DNA of 64,000 nucleotides from Tupaia tana (GCA_026018925.1 JAKSZU010000029.1:7625006-7689005); one strand, 5' to 3'. Numbered from the stretch's first letter, positions 1-13,597 are shown. A program made the numbers and translations. Notes: generated by a model not told the origin, from the sequence alone.

Positions 1-528
1 GGAAGCTGTCAAAGCAGATGTTGCCCGGCAATTATTTGAGTTAGCTGGCAGTGCTGAAGGAGTCATAATTCCAGAACTAGCAGGTGTAATTAAATGGTTA
101 TGGCGAGATGGTGGGGTGCAAGCTTGCTTCAGCAGATCCAGGGAATATCAGCTCAATGATTCTGCTTCATATTATCTAAATGATCTGGATAGAATATCCC
201 AACCCAACTACATTCCAACTCAGCAAGATGTTCTTTGCACAAGGGTGAAGACCACAGGTGTTGTCAAAACACATTTTACCTTCAAAGACCTTTACTTCAA
301 AATATTTGTCATCAGTGGCCAAAGATCAGAGCGGAAAAAGTGGATTCACTTTTTGAAGGAGTGACAGCCATTATCTTCTGTGTGGTCCTCAGTGACTATG
401 ACCTTGTTCTGGCTGAGGATGAAGAGATGAATGGAACGCATGAAAGCATGAAACTGTTTGACAGTATTTGTAACAAGTGGTTTGCAGACACTTCGATCAT
501 TCTTTTCCTTAAGGAGAAAGATCTTTTT

Positions 529-833
529 ATTTTTTTTATTTTATTTTATTTTATTTTATTTTATTTTATTTTATTTTTTGGAGAGGTTTTCGCTATAGGG
601 CACGTGCACTCACCAGACAGACAGAGAGAGACATAGAGACGGAAAGCAAGAAATCACCCCCCAGGAGGGATGGTCACACCGCAATCCCTTCTCCTCCATT
701 CTCCTCTCGGGATCTTGGGCATGCACACACACGCGCCCGGTGTGAGTTTTAAGTCACCAGGTCCGGGACGCGAACTGCAGTCGACTACGTGGGAGTCCAG
801 AGACATAGCCATTACACTAACTGCTGGTCCCCC
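529..833 (-). mobile_element. tRNA-derived SINE, young type
   Basis: Reverse-oriented SINE whose tail is the TTTTA run at 529-578. It is flanked by 17-bp TSDs AGGAGAAAGATCTTTTT (512-528 and 834-850). The CpG-containing tRNA-like head lies at the right end. It interrupts the GNAI3 retrocopy coding region. Confidence 0.93.
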
Positions 834-863
834 AGGAGAAAGATCTTTTTGAGGAAAAAATAG

Positions 864-1216
<353 letters not shown>

Positions 1217-3097
1217 AAGAATGAGCAGTTTGATTTTGACGCTCTTATAGACGTTATCATTAAAAACAACTTAAAGGAATGTGGACTTTATTGAAGAGCA
1301 AGAATGTTAGTAAAAGTTACTACAATGTGGAGTACTGAGGCCAGATATCTTGTGCTGTCTTGTGGGGCAGCTACAAGCATGAACCAGACCAGGGAATGGC
1401 AGCAGCATGCAGAATTCTAGCACTCTTTAGCACAGTCTTCTGTATTAGGAAATTTTAAATTGATGAGATGCTAAAGTCAGACATTGAAATTGAAACAACT
1501 ATAAAGTATGATTTGATAATCAAGACATCACTGGAATTTTATAATTTCAGATGATTTTAGGGCAGATGTGAAGTTGAGGTAGTGCATTCCGGAACTTCAA
1601 TACGTAGTGTATTACTCTTTTATTTTCCTTCTTAACAAATGACAAATAGTTCTTTATTTTAAAGTTTTCTTTTTCCATCAAGAGAAGAACAATTTGACTA
1701 GTTTTTTATTTCTTTGTTTGCAAAAGAATCTTTATTAAAACACAATCTTTATATGCACACGGTATGACCAGATCATCTTGAAAATATTCCTCTTAGTAGG
1801 AACTCTGTTTTAACTCTTGGTATGGTAAGAATATGGTATTTTCATAATTATTTCTTTTCCAGTTATTGAGGCTATAAATATAGCTTCTTTGGATGAAATT
1901 TATATCACTATTCTGCTCAGAGTATCATTACATTTTTAAGAGGTAATCACATTAAGAGTTTTGCAGTAAGATTCTAGCTGTCTCTTTAAGCTTATGGTTG
2001 AAGGTTAACCTTGTTTATTATGCTGTTCACCAAATTACTTGCTAAGTGCTGATGTCCTGAGATAAAGTCAGCTGCTTGAGTACTGACACACCCAAGGCAG
2101 CTGCCAGTTAGAAATTCAAATCACTAAATTCCAAAAAGATCTAATGACTTAGCTGCTACATGTCTACTAAATTGACCACTTTGATTATTGCTTGTTTATC
2201 TCAGTCATAGGGAGTTTTGTACAACATGCCCCTTGTTTCCATCTTCATGGCTTTTTCTGTTGGGAGACATTGAAAATGTATTAACAGTGCATGCTTTACC
2301 TTGTAAATGTGCCAAATACCTGTCTGCCATTGTTTTTACTGTAGCAATGTTAACTAGTAATCACTCCTTAGTACTTTCTTTTGCTGAAACTATTGCATAT
2401 TGAGACTTTTTCTACTTTGTCATGTGTACAGATTTTAATCTGTTATAGTTGGGAGCAGTATTAAAATGGTGAGTAAAGAGTCCAGGATCACTCCTGTTTG
2501 TAACTACTTCTTTCTGGATATGTCTTCTGTGTCTTTTTGCCCCCGCTGAGTGTGCTTTGGCCTTTGTCTGAGAATGGGTTTAAGAGAGGGTTCCCTGAAG
2601 ATCCAGAGCTTTGGTGTAGTAGTACTGTTGAAACTTGGCCTAAGACTGAGGGTTTTACATCATATCTATGTATAAGTGACAGTCATAATCCATTTTTCAG
2701 ATTTACATTTTGCTTATATGGAGAGCTATATTCACTTCAGCATGCTGGTCCTTTTGTACAATGTTCAGCAAATGTCAGTAAATACTGAAGGGTCCACTGA
2801 GGAAAGGCAACTAAACAGACTGTATTTTTAGCATTTCAGAATTTGTAGTTTGAGCAGTGCCTTTTAGTGTTCACTCTTTTTGGATTGTATTTTATTTCAT
2901 CTTTTGATGTAGTTAAAAAAAAAGATTGGTGGTCATCAAAGCTGCTTCAATGAGCAAGTCACAACAGTTTAATGCCTTTAGTAGTTGTTCTTTTCTTATT
3001 CTTTCTGGAAAATTATAACTATGTAACTGGTATAACTGTGTTATCTAACAAAATTTTCTTTAGGGGTGAGAAAATGATCTGAAAAAAACATTATTAG

Positions 3098-3480
3098 GAG
3101 ACTCTCCTTTCCTGCCAGTAGGCACAAGGTCCACCTACAGGCCTCCGGCTAGCAAGGGATATTGAGGGAGGGTCACCTCTGACCCCCACCCCACTTCCAG
3201 ACTCCCAAGCCCAAGACTCCACCTCCTAGGTAGGTAGATAGAATTTTCCTGCAGCGGCTTTTTTTCTTGAAGCCCCTCTATTCTCTTGTTAATTCCTAGC
3301 TCTGTCTCTTTCCACAGACTCTCCTTTCCTGCCAGCAGGCACAAGGTCCACCTATAGGCCTCTGGAGAAATCGCACACCATGCTAACACACGGCTCATGA
3401 CTTTTTCTTTATTTTTCTCTGTTCTCTTTCATTTCATTTCATATTATCCTTCCTTCCTCATTTTTTACCCTGCAAGAAGG
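3098..3480 (+). repeat. Tandem 5' UTR repeat of L1-1 (period about 217 bp)
   Basis: AGACTCTCCTTTCCTGCCAG starts at 3099 and recurs at 3316 with matching following sequence (AGGCACAAGGTCCACCTA in both). This gives one full promoter-type monomer and a partial second one before the unique leader of ORF1. Its sequence is unrelated by eye to the monomers of the other L1 copies here. Confidence 0.8.
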
Positions 3481-6400
3481 ACTAGACAGGTCTAGAATCA
3501 GATATCTGAAATTCCTAAGTAAGGTAACTGTCTCTGGGCTCCTCCCTCATACTGATCCACCTGTGAGAATGGAGATACTGCTTTTTAGACACCTCGGTAG
3601 AGTTCCCCTCTTGAGAGCACATTGGTAAAAACAACAGAAGAGAGACTTCAGCAAACATCTATTCCCAGTCAAAAGGAAACACTCTTACTCCTAATGGGAG
3701 AAACATTCCCCCAAGAGGTTTTTAAAAGGGAATACACCTTCCAATGGCTAGAAGAAGAAAAAGAGCCTCAGGTCTGAATAAACAAGGGAATATGTCTCCA
3801 ACAAAGGAAAACGCCCCTCCATGTCTCCTAAATATGGAGAACATTACCAAAATGACAGACACAGAATTTCGAACATTCATGGTGACCAAATTCTGTGAAT
3901 TGGAGCAGAAAAGAGACAACGAACTGCAGGAAATTAGGAAATCCTTCCAGGATATGAAAGAAGAAATGGATACCCTCAGAAAGAATCAGGTGGAACTATT
4001 AGAGATAAAGCCTATAATACAGGAAATAAAAAACTCTCTGGAAAGTATTAAGAGCTGATTAGACCATGCTGAAGATCAAATCTCTGAAGTAGAAGATAAT
4101 ACCTCTGATCTAGAAAAAAACACCAAAAACATTGACAAAATAACTAAAAAACATGAGGATAATATACAAGAAATACTAGACTCTATTAGACACCCAAACA
4201 TCAGAATAATTGGCATCCCAGAAGGTGAAGAAACTAATAGCAGAATGGAAAAGCTATTCCATGAAATCCTGGAAGAAAATTTCCCAAGACTAGGGAGGAA
4301 CTCAATCATCCAGACCCAAGAAATGCAAAGGACCCCAGATAGAATCAACCTCAAAAGATCTTCCCCAAGGCACATCTTAGCCAGGCTGTCTAACACCACA
4401 AATAAAGATATGATACTAAAACTGGCAAGAGAGAAACGAGAAGTAACTTACAAAGGCCATCCCATAAGGCTAACACCAGACCTCTCATCAGAAACAATGC
4501 AAGCAGGGAAAGAATGGAAAGACATATTGAAAGTGTTAAGAGAGAAACAATTTCAGCCGAGACTATTATATCCTGCAAGATTTTCCTTCATATGGGAAAA
4601 AAAGACTAAAATCTTCTCAAACAAAACCTGAAAGAATTTGCCAACACCAGATCAGCTCTTCAAGAAACCCTGAAGAAAGTACTGTTCCAGGAAAACTAAA
4701 GAATCAACAGCCAGAAACAAAAAAAATAACAGGCAACTAAGACAATGGCCAAATTAAAGGTTGGAAGAGATCCTGTAACATCGATACTAACATTGAATGT
4801 TAATGGTTTAAATTCTCCAATCAAGATATACAGACTGACTGAATGGATAAAAAAACAGAAACCCTCTATCTCTTGCCTATAGGAAACCCACCACATCAAG
4901 AAAGAAAGACATAGACTGAAAGTGAAGGGTTGGATAAAGGTTTTCCATGGAATGGGGAACCAAAAAGGAGTTGGAGTTGCAATACTAATTTCTGACAAAA
5001 TAGGATTTAAAACAAAAAATGTTCGAAGAGATAAAGAAGGGCACTATATCGTAGTAAAAGGCTCTATAGATCAAGAAGATATAATGCTTATTAATATCTA
5101 TGCACCTAACACAGGAGCACCCAAATATGTGAAGGAAAGACTGTTATATCTAAAAGGGGAGATAGATTGCAACACACTAATTGTTGGAGATCTCAACACT
5201 GCATTATCCCCTCTGGGCAGATCATCTAGGCAAAAGGTAGGCAAAGAGATAAAGGATCTAAATGATACCATAAATCAATTGGACATAACAGACATCTATA
5301 GAACTTTCCACCCAAAAACTACAAGATATAGTTTTTTTCTCACCCCAACATGGAACCTTCTCGAAGATTCACCACATCATAGGGCACAAAGCAAGCCTCT
5401 ACAGATTCAGAGGCATAGAAACTATATCCAGAATCTTCTCTGACCATGATGGAATTAAACTTGAGTTTAATTTCAAGAGAAATTCTCAAAAATACCTAAA
5501 AACATGGAAACTAAATAACCTACTCCTGAATGACTCCACTATTACTGAAGAAATAAAGACTGAAATCAAAAGATTCATGGAAGCCAATGACAATGAAGAC
5601 ACAAGTTTCCATAATCTTTGGGACACTGCTAAAGCAGTCATAAGAGGGAAGTTCATAGCAATTAGTGCACATAAGAGGAAGACGGAAAGAAGGCTAATGG
5701 ATCACCTAACATCAAGCCTCAGTGAATTGGTAAAGCAACAGCAACAATATCCAAAAAATTCCAGGAGAAAGGAAATAATAAAGATCCAAGCATAAATAAA
5801 TGAAATAGAAAATAAATGTACTATACAGAAAATAAATGAAAGTAAAAGCTGGTTCTTTGAAAGCATAAACAAAATTGATACACCACTAGCGAGACTTATT
5901 AAGGAGAAGAGAGAAAGGAACCAGGTGAATCAGATGTGCAATGAAGCAGGCAAAATAACAACAGACATAGCAGAAATTCAAAATATCAATAGAGGATACT
6001 TTGAACATCTATATGCTAAGAAACAAGACAATCTGGATGAGATGGACAAATTCCTGGACAAATATAATCTACCAAGAATGAGGCAGGAGGATGTAGAAAG
6101 CCTCAATAGGCCCACAACAAGCCAGGAGATTGAATCAGTAGTAAATAACCTCCCAACAAAGAAAAGCCCTGGCCCTGATGGATTCACCTCTGAATTCTTC
6201 AAAATTTTCAAAGAAGAGTTAATTCCCATTCTGCTCAAGTTATTTATAAAGATCCAAAAGGGTGAATCTCTCCCTGATTCATTCTATGAAGCCTCTATCA
6301 CCCTCATCCTTAAAACAGATAAGGACAGGACAAGGAAGGAAAACTATAGACCAATATCCCTGACGAATATAGAGGGAAAGATTCTCAACAAGATACTAGC

Positions 6401-8897
6401 AAATCGTATTCAACAACTTATAAAGAAGATCATACACCATGATCAGGTAGGCTTTATTCCAGGAATGCAAGGTTGGTTCAACAAACACAAAACCATAAAT
6501 GTAATACATCATATTAACAGGAATAAGGATAAAAACCATATGGTCATATCGACTGATGCAAAAGAAGCATTTGATAAGATACAACATCCCTTAATAATCA
6601 AGACTCTCAGCAAAATCGGCAGAGAAGGACCATTTTTCAATACCATAAAAGCCATCTATGAAAAAAAAAAGCCATCTATGAAAAACCCATAGCGAACATC
6701 ATCCTCAGTAGAGAAATGCTGAAAGCTTTCCCACTGAACACAGGAACAAGACAACCATGCCCACTGTCTCCACTCCTTTTTGATATAGTACTGGAAGTCC
6801 TCGCCAATGCATTCAGAAAAGAGGAAAAAATAAAGGGTATTCAAATAGGAAATGATGAGGTGAAACTCTCTCTATTTGCAGACAACATGATTGTATACAT
6901 AGAAGACTCAATGGTCTTCATGGAAAAATTACTGGAAGTAATACATGATTACAGTAAAGTTGCAGGATATAAAACCAATATACAGAAATCGATAGCATTT
7001 CTATATATGAATACAGGCAGACTGAGATAGAACTGAAAAAAGTTATTCCATTTACCATAGCCACCAAAAGTATAAGATACTTAGGAATAAATCTAGCCAA
7101 AGAAGTTAAAGACCTCCACAAGGAAAACTATGAGAAGCTAAAAAAAGAAATTGAAAATGACACAAAAAAAGTGGAAGGACATCCCATGTTCCTGGATTGG
7201 AAAAATTAATATAACCAAAATGGCAATCCTACCCAAATTAATCTACATATTTAATGCAATGCCAATCAAAGTACTAGACACATTCTTCGCAGACCTAGAA
7301 AAGACAATCATAAAATTCATCTGGAATCATAAAAGACCCCATATTGCCAAAGCAATTCTACACAAGAAGAGTGGAGTGGGTGGCATCTCAATCCCCGATC
7401 CAAAAATATATTACAAAGCTGTGGTAATCAAGAAAGCATGGTACTGGCACAGAAACAGACACGTGGGCCAATGGAACAGAATAGAGCCCCTAGAAATAAG
7501 TGCCCAAACATACAGTCAACTGATCTTTGACAAGGGATACCAGTCAATCCAGTGGGAAAATGAAAGCCTCTTCAGCAAATGGTGCTGGAAAAATTGGACT
7601 TCCACTTGCAGAAAGATGAATCTGAACCCCTACCTTTCACCTTTGACAAAAATCAAGTCAAGGTGGATAAAAGATCTAAATCTAAGACCTTAAACTATAA
7701 AGCTGCTCCTGGAAAACACTGGGGAAACTCTGGGAGACATTGGTGTAGGGAAAGACTTCCTAAAGAAGACCCTCAAAGCAGAGTCGATCATCCCCAAAAT
7801 AGACAAATGGGATTACATCAGACTAAGAAGTTTCTGCATGGCCAAAGACACAGTGATTAGTGTGAATCGACAGCCCTCAGAATGGGAAAATATTTTTGTA
7901 AGTTTTGCATCAGATAAGGGACTGATAACCAGAATACACAAGGAACTAAAAAAGCTGTTTGGAAAAAAGATGATCAACCCTATTAAAAGATGGGAGAAGG
8001 AGATGAAAAAAACACTCTCTAAAGATGACATACGAATGGCCAAAAGGCATATGAAAAACTGTTCAACCTCCCTCATCGTAAGGGAAATGCAGGTAAAAAC
8101 AACAATGAGGTACCACCTAACCCCAGTCAGAATGTCTAATATTAAAAAAAAAAGATAAGTGTTGGCGGGGGTGTGGTGAAAGGGGAACTCTTTTACACTG
8201 CTGGTGGGAATGTAGATTGGTCCAACCACTGTGGAGAATAATTTGGAGATTCCTCAAAAATCTACAGATAGATCTGCCATCTGATCCAGGGATCCCACTC
8301 CTCGGTATCTACCCAAAGGACAGAAGAATTCTTCATTGGAAAAGTGCTTGCACATCGATGTTTATTGCGGCACTATTCACAATTGCTAAGTCATGGAACC
8401 AACCCAAATGCCCCTGTATGGAGGAATGGCTTGAAAATCTGTGGCACATATACTCCATGGAATACTACTCAGCCATAAAAACCAACAAAACCCTGGTTTT
8501 TGACAGAAAAAATGGAAAAATGGAAAATGAAAAAATATGGAAGATTTACTGCTGAGTGAGGCAAGCCAGGCTATAAAGTAGAGACAGTGTATGTCCCCAC
8601 TTAACATATACCGAATATCTGTACTCTATGACTGAAAATGATTGACTAACGGTTGAACAAACACAAGAGATGGGTGTGAATGTCAGATGAGGTGTATGTG
8701 GAGGAGTGGGGCCTAACGAAGGACATTTGGAGAAGGGATATGGAGGTAGAGCATTGATGGGATGGGGAAGTGTGGTGTTATCAGTTGAAGATATTTTGAT
8801 CAACGGGACTGGGGAGAAATGTTCACATATTGAAATGTTCACATTTTAAGTTAAACAGTGTGATTGAATGTATATACAAAAAGAAATAAATTTAATG
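3098..8897 (+). mobile_element. L1: Full-length, decayed LINE-1 (L1-1)
   Basis: A complete L1 with 5' UTR (3098-3743), ORF1 (from ATG 3744), ORF2 (from ATG 4745), 3' UTR (about 8556-8880) and A-tail. Near-identical TSDs GAAAAAAACATTATTAG (3081-3097) and the same motif with one extra A (8897-8914) bound it. ORF1 starts MARRRKRASGLNKQGN and is stopped by a TGA at about 4056; its C-terminal half is open at 4245-4631. ORF2 keeps endonuclease motifs ([24 protein letters not shown]) but has a TAG before ETHH near 4879 and several later frameshifts. The RT motif reads FADNM at about 6880, where FADDM is expected, so the catalytic second Asp is lost. Not mobile now. It inserted into the GNAI3 retrocopy UTR. 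Confidence 0.95.
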
Positions 8898-9649
8898 AAA
8901 AAAAACATTATTAGCTCAATTGGTGATTGACTTAATGCCCACAATGTGAATAGGGTTGATAGTGCATATTCATTTTGAATGTATCTTTTCCTTATTGTAT
9001 TCTGTAACTTAGGAAATGAGAACTGGTGGAATATTATTTTCAATTGTAGTCTTTCTATACTCTGAGCCAGTGGAGTGATGTTGCTGACAATCTGATGTAA
9101 CAGATAATCCCAAAACGTTCATTTTGCTTTGAAGTTCATTTTGTACTTTCATTTGATTGTCTATCTGGAATGTTCTGTTTTTACACCTCTATTGTACAGA
9201 CTTTGTGATAAAGTGTTAAATTTCTATGAAACCTACAAATATATTTAACTGCTCAAGTAAGAAAGTAATTGCAAAGTAACACTTGCTAGTATACCACTTT
9301 GAAATGAATTTTTATGTGAATACCCGGTATGAGAGAATATATCTCAAAATGCACATCTCATGAACTACTGATGTTAGTCTTTTCAAGTAATACATTGGAT
9401 CAGATCTTTCTCATTGATGTGGAAACTTACTCAAATATACTTTATCTCAGAAATAAGAAAGAAATGTTCTCCATATATGATGTCCAATATTTCTCTTTTC
9501 CACCTAATTGCAAAGATCCTTGGACATATGGTCTCCTTTTACACAAACCTCTATAAGCCTCTTATTTTTTCTTTTAATCAAGCTTCTGTGACCATCCTTT
9601 AATTGTTAACAATCACCTCCATTGCTCAGATCAATGTTCCCTTCTCTTT

Positions 9650-9822
9650 AAAAAAAAAGAATTACTTTATTTATCTAATTATATTTTGTTGTTAATATTA
9701 CTTTTAATTTGGCCAGAGAGAAATGGAAAGTGAGAAAACAAGCCACAAGGTCCAGGACTAGAACTGTGGACAGCCATGTGGGAGTTTATCACCTCAAACA
9801 CCATGCCATGGACCAACCCCTT
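9650..9822 (-). mobile_element. tRNA-SINE type B, reverse
   Basis: Reverse complement of the type B SINE: T-rich tail at 9655-9710, then a GA-rich body, the box B complement near AGGACTAGAACTGTGG, and the head complement ending CCATGGACCAACCCC. It abuts the end of the GNAI3 retrocopy. Confidence 0.8.
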
Positions 9823-10570
9823 CTTCTCTTGTTAGCATCATAAATAAGTACATTATTAACTAAGGGAGCCAGCAACCACAGCAACCTCTTGGATCTGAGT
9901 TAGGCTTATAACATCCACTTTCTCTGAATGTTTCTTGAAGTACCCACTAGATTCTCTAACTCACTTATATGGGTTTTCTGAAAGGAAGGGCTTCATAAAG
10001 CAGTGTGAATTCCTCCCTGAATGGTTGATAATGGAGACTGAAGTTCTGTGACCAGACAAGACAGCAGAAAGGGTCCAAGTATTAGTATCCTAGCCAGTTT
10101 TAAAACTCCCAAAAAAGCAATCAGGTGTCACTCAGCCCAAGATTGTACAGACTAAGGGACAACAGAGGAGATCTTTACAGTTCATTTATCTACTCATTAG
10201 ACACATGTCCCCCTTGTTATTACAAACTTGAGCACACATAATTTCCCCGTGGGACATTGCCCTACATCAAACAGGTTTTTTTCTTGCAGATTCTCTGTTC
10301 CCAAGACACCAAGTTAAATATTATGGGAATACAGTCTTCATTATACCTTCTCCATAAAGTTGCCTATCTTCCAGAGATTTGAGCTCCTAACACTGAATCA
10401 AACCCTGAGTTAAAGCTTTTTCCAATGTCTAAGTTTAAGGAAACTGTGGTGGCAAACAATCCTTGAAATCTCCAATAAGTTACTTATCCCTTCTCTTCAA
10501 CAGGAGAGAAATCAGTGTTCCTTTGTTATTAAACCACTGGTACCATACTCTGACTTTCTAATGCTTTGCC
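9823..10570 (-). other. Orphan olfactory-receptor 5' exon and promoter block
   Basis: On the minus strand this is paralogous to the regions upstream of the two OR genes (35400-36050 and 54185-54860). Shared landmarks are the CTTGGTGTCTTGGGAACAGA motif (10286-10305) and the GGGAGGAATTCA block (10008-10019). An ATG at 9996-9994 opens MKPFLSENPY and reaches a GTGAGT donor (9964-9959) after exactly 32 nt, as in the OR genes. The codon end is AA|GTGAGT, a weaker donor than AG|GTGAGT. No OR coding exon lies downstream on this strand inside the window; it could be left of base 1 or lost. Homology assignment is by eye. Confidence 0.72.
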
Positions 10571-10592
10571 AAAACACTAGCAGATACATTTT

Positions 10593-10838
10593 TTGAGAGT
10601 TTTTTGCTATAGGGTGCATGTGCTCACCAGAAATACAGAGAGAGAGACAGAAAATGAGAAATCATCTCCCAGGGGGGATGGCCATGCAGCAATCCTTTCT
10701 CCTCCATTCTTCTCTAAGGATCCTGGACACGCATGCACATGCACCTGGTGTGAGTTCAAGCCACTGGGACTGGGAATTGAACCGTGGTTGACTACATGGG
10801 AATCCAGTGACATAGCCATTATGCCAACTGATGGTCCC
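10593..10838 (-). mobile_element. tRNA-derived SINE
   Basis: Reverse copy starting TTTTGAGAGTTTTTTGCTATAG and ending in the head complement GATGGTCCC. TSD AGCAGATACATTTT at 10579-10592 and 10839-10852. Confidence 0.92.
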
Positions 10839-10884
10839 AGCAGATACATTTTAAAAATTTTTATTTTATACATTAGTCACTGCA

Positions 10885-10995
10885 TATCATTATAGCATAC
10901 ATGTAGACCAATGGAACAGAATAGAGGCCTCAGAGATAAACTCCAAAATGTACAGTCAACTGATTATTGATGAAGGGCACCAGTCAAGACAAATA
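10885..10995 (+). mobile_element. L1 ORF2 fragment
   Basis: About 100 bp matching the L1 ORF2 segment that encodes QWNRIE...YSQLI; compare the homologous stretch of L1-1 at about 7465-7530. It has no tail or visible TSD and is a relic piece. Confidence 0.7.
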
Positions 10996-11151
10996 TCATA
11001 TTTTTAACACAAGTTAAGAACTGTCATTTTTTGTATATTCATAAAATATCTGGTAATTATAAAAAATATATTTAACTCTTTTTTACACATTGTCTTGCAA
11101 CTAGCAACTTATAAGAATTATCTTATTTAATATTTGTAAAAGCCCAGTTTT

Positions 11152-11680
11152 ACTTACTGCAGCATTATTTATAATTGCTAAGATGGAATCAACCAAAATG
11201 CCCAAGAACAAAGGAGTGGATTGAAAAAATATGGCACATGTACACTATGGGATACTACTCAATCATAAAAATAAAATGAGACTTGGTATTTGATAGAAAG
11301 TGAATGGATAAGAAAGATTTAATGCTAAGTGAAGCAAGTCAGAATATGAAAGACAGGCAATGTATGTCCCTCTTACTATAATCTGAATGTGTGTGCTCCA
11401 TAGTAGAAACTGAAAGATTAGAAGGTATAATAGAAGAGAGGATAACTAAAGATACTAGAGACAGTATAGGAAGGGGCAGTTAATAGAGGGTGTAATGGGA
11501 GGAATTAGAGAAAAAATAAACAGAAACATTTAATAGATACAAAAATGAAAAGTTATCTGTTGATGATAATGTATATGGTAATGTCTATGACTTGACTAAT
11601 ATGCACTGTATTCATGCTCAGAAGAGCTACGTTGTACATGGTAAAGATGTACAGTGATTAAGGGTAAATTGAAAAAAAAA
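11152..11680 (+). mobile_element. 5'-truncated L1 3' end
   Basis: End of ORF2 (region IWHMYTMGYYSIIK) and an older-type 3' UTR with an A-tail at 11671-11681. TSD AAAAGCCCAGT lies before 11152 and is repeated at the tail (CCCAGTCTTGC). The 3' UTR resembles the copies at 15660 and 42755 rather than that of L1-1. Confidence 0.85.
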
Positions 11681-11682
11681 AA

Positions 11683-12030
11683 GCCCAGTCTTGCACATGA
11701 CTTAATTCTTGTACTGAGATTATTGGAATATAGCCAAAACCCTCTTGCCCTGCTTGTTCTTCACCTTGGCATTTCTGGTCCTTCCAGGTAAGAGAGTTTA
11801 CCAATGTTCATGGACACTGGGTTTTTAAGTGTTGGGCTAAACTCGTCTACTGATAAATTCTGTTTTCAGAATGGTTTGTCCTCATCCCACTTCTGTATGT
11901 TGCCTGCATTAGAAGGAAGTGATGGCTGTCTTTCAGGGTGAAGTCAAGTTTTGAAAATACATTGTGTCATAGTTTTGAGTCTCCTAAACATGTGTAGACT
12001 ACATTTAGGGAAAAAAAAAAAAGCGTTTGT
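11683..12030. other. No recognised feature
   Basis: About 350 bp of apparently unique sequence between an L1 tail and a MIR-like stretch. I see no open frame, RNA gene or clear repeat. Confidence 0.5.
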
Positions 12031-12155
12031 GGTTTGTACTGATATGAATCTCATTCTACATTTATATAAGTGGGGTTCAGAAGGCTTAAGTGATCTGCCT
12101 AAAATTACAAATCAAGTAAAAGATAGGTTTTGCTTGAAAGCCTGTCAAATGTTTC
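12030..12155 (+). repeat. MIR-like ancient SINE remnant
   Basis: The tract resembles the MIR core order: CATTTATATAAG (for CATTTTACAGATGAGG), GGCTTAAGTGATCTGCC, then AAATTACAAATCAAGTAA. The match to the tRNA-core MIR consensus is from memory and is diverged. Confidence 0.6.
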
Positions 12156-12157
12156 CA

Positions 12158-12162
<5 letters not shown>

Positions 12163-12225
<63 letters not shown>
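12163..12225. repeat. (CT)n microsatellite
   Basis: About 31 uninterrupted CT dinucleotides directly after the MIR-like remnant, hence probably length-polymorphic. Confidence 0.98.
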
Positions 12226-12227
<2 letters not shown>

Positions 12228-12299
12228 CCAAATCACAATTTAGTATCATACACACTACTCACTCAAATTTCCAATCTTTCACAGTACATTAACAAAGTT

Positions 12300-13240
12300 A
12301 TTAAAAAAAACTGGGCTATCATGACCAAAGATGTTACAGAATGAACACAATTCTGACAGGGAGAGCAACAATCAAAGAGTGGCTTTCTTTAGGAAACAAT
12401 ACTACTAAAAAACATAATACAAGTAATTTAAAATAGTCAAGATACAATAAATGCACGACTGTGACTCCAAACTGCCATTTAGTATGCTTTGTATTTAGGG
12501 TATAAAAACTACCCACCTGCCCCCACCTATGGAATGTTAAGCTGACACGCAAGAGTGTCAAGCCTCTTATAAGTCAACATCCCACTATTTTCTGGTTGTA
12601 CTGAGAAAATAAACAACCAGTAAATGATTTCACCTCTTAAAAAAAAAGCATTTACATTTAAAAAATGGGATGAGGTAGGATTCTCTCCTTCTTAAAAATG
12701 TTTCTAGAGCTACTAAAAAACTAGCATTTACAAAATAGTTGATAAAAATATTCCCCTGGATTGTACAAGAAGGGAGACAGGGACCATTGATAAGACATGG
12801 TATATGACATTACTTAGACTTGACTTCTTTCTCTCTTGCTTCATCAGAGGATGGACTCTCCTCATTTTTAGTTTCTTCACTTTCTGCAGGTAAATCTTCT
12901 TTAGAGTCTCCATTGGCCACTTCAGCCTGTTTCCACTTTGCTCCCCTTTTCCCTTTTGTTTGCACTCTTTTGTCTGAAGATTTATCCTTCCCTGCTGCCT
13001 TTTTTGGCTTCATCTCCACTTTTGCAGGAGTAGGTTTGGCTGACAACTTTGCCTATCTCCTCTTGGGCTTTTTCTTGGCTGCCCCCTGGACTGAGCTGAC
13101 CCTCCTCTTGGGCATCTTGGCTGCTGACAGGGTGCATGCTGGGTTCCTGAAAGGCCATAGCATGCCTAGAGCCTTTGCGGAGTTGAGCAGATAAACCCTA
13201 TGACTCCTCCCACCAGAGCTGCTGGAACTCGTGGCGGGGG
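12300..13240 (-). pseudogene. HMGN1P: HMGN1 processed pseudogene
   Basis: Intronless minus-strand copy of the nucleosome-binding protein HMGN1. The coding part runs from ATG 13115 to about 12810: MPKRRVSSVQGAAKKKPKRR, a stop, then AKLSAKPTPAKVEMKPKKA, KDKSSDKRVQTKGKRGAKWK and a C-terminal SSDEAREKEVKSK. About 100 codons matches the parent length. The stop is a TAG where the parent has the serine of PKRRSARLSAK, inside the nucleosome-binding domain start, so the copy is dead; the rest of the frame is still open. A 3' UTR-like tract continues to about 12300 and 5' UTR-like sequence to about 13240. I find no clear A-tail or TSD, so the ends are approximate. Confidence 0.88.
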
Positions 13241-13244
13241 CCAA

Positions 13245-13400
13245 TAAATAATTTTTTAATTGACAGATAATCATTGTACACATGTGTGGGGTACAATTTG
13301 GTTTTTCATTACAAGAATACATGCATAATTATTATTTCAGGAAATTAGCATATATATCATCTCAATCATTTGCCATTACATGCGTTGGAACATTCAAAAT
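13245..13400 (-). mobile_element. Old L1 3' UTR fragment, reverse
   Basis: TCATTGTACACATGTGTGGG and the following GGTACAATTTGG resemble old mammalian L1 3' ends in reverse. No tail or TSD is preserved. Confidence 0.6.
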
Positions 13401-13569
13401 CATTTTTTAAAAGAAATATTGATTTAATTTTATTTATTCTTCTTCTTCACTGTGACCAGGGAGAGACTGGGAGAGAAAGAGTGAAAGCAAGCAGCCAGGT
13501 CTGGGATTTAAACTGTGATCAGCCATGTGGGAGTTCAGAGCCTTAACCACCACATCACCTGCCAGCCCC
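13400..13569 (-). mobile_element. tRNA-SINE type B, reverse
   Basis: AT-rich tail, GAGAGACTGGGAGAGAAAGA body and head complement CCACATCACCTGCCAGCCCC. Diverged and CpG-depleted, so an older copy. Confidence 0.8.
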
Positions 13570-13597
13570 TAAAATCTGCACTTAAAAAAATAATAAA

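Noticed and set aside
12820-13194. 124-codon plus-strand ORF
   Set aside because: It is the antisense of the HMGN1 retrocopy; the amino-acid pattern has no independent support.
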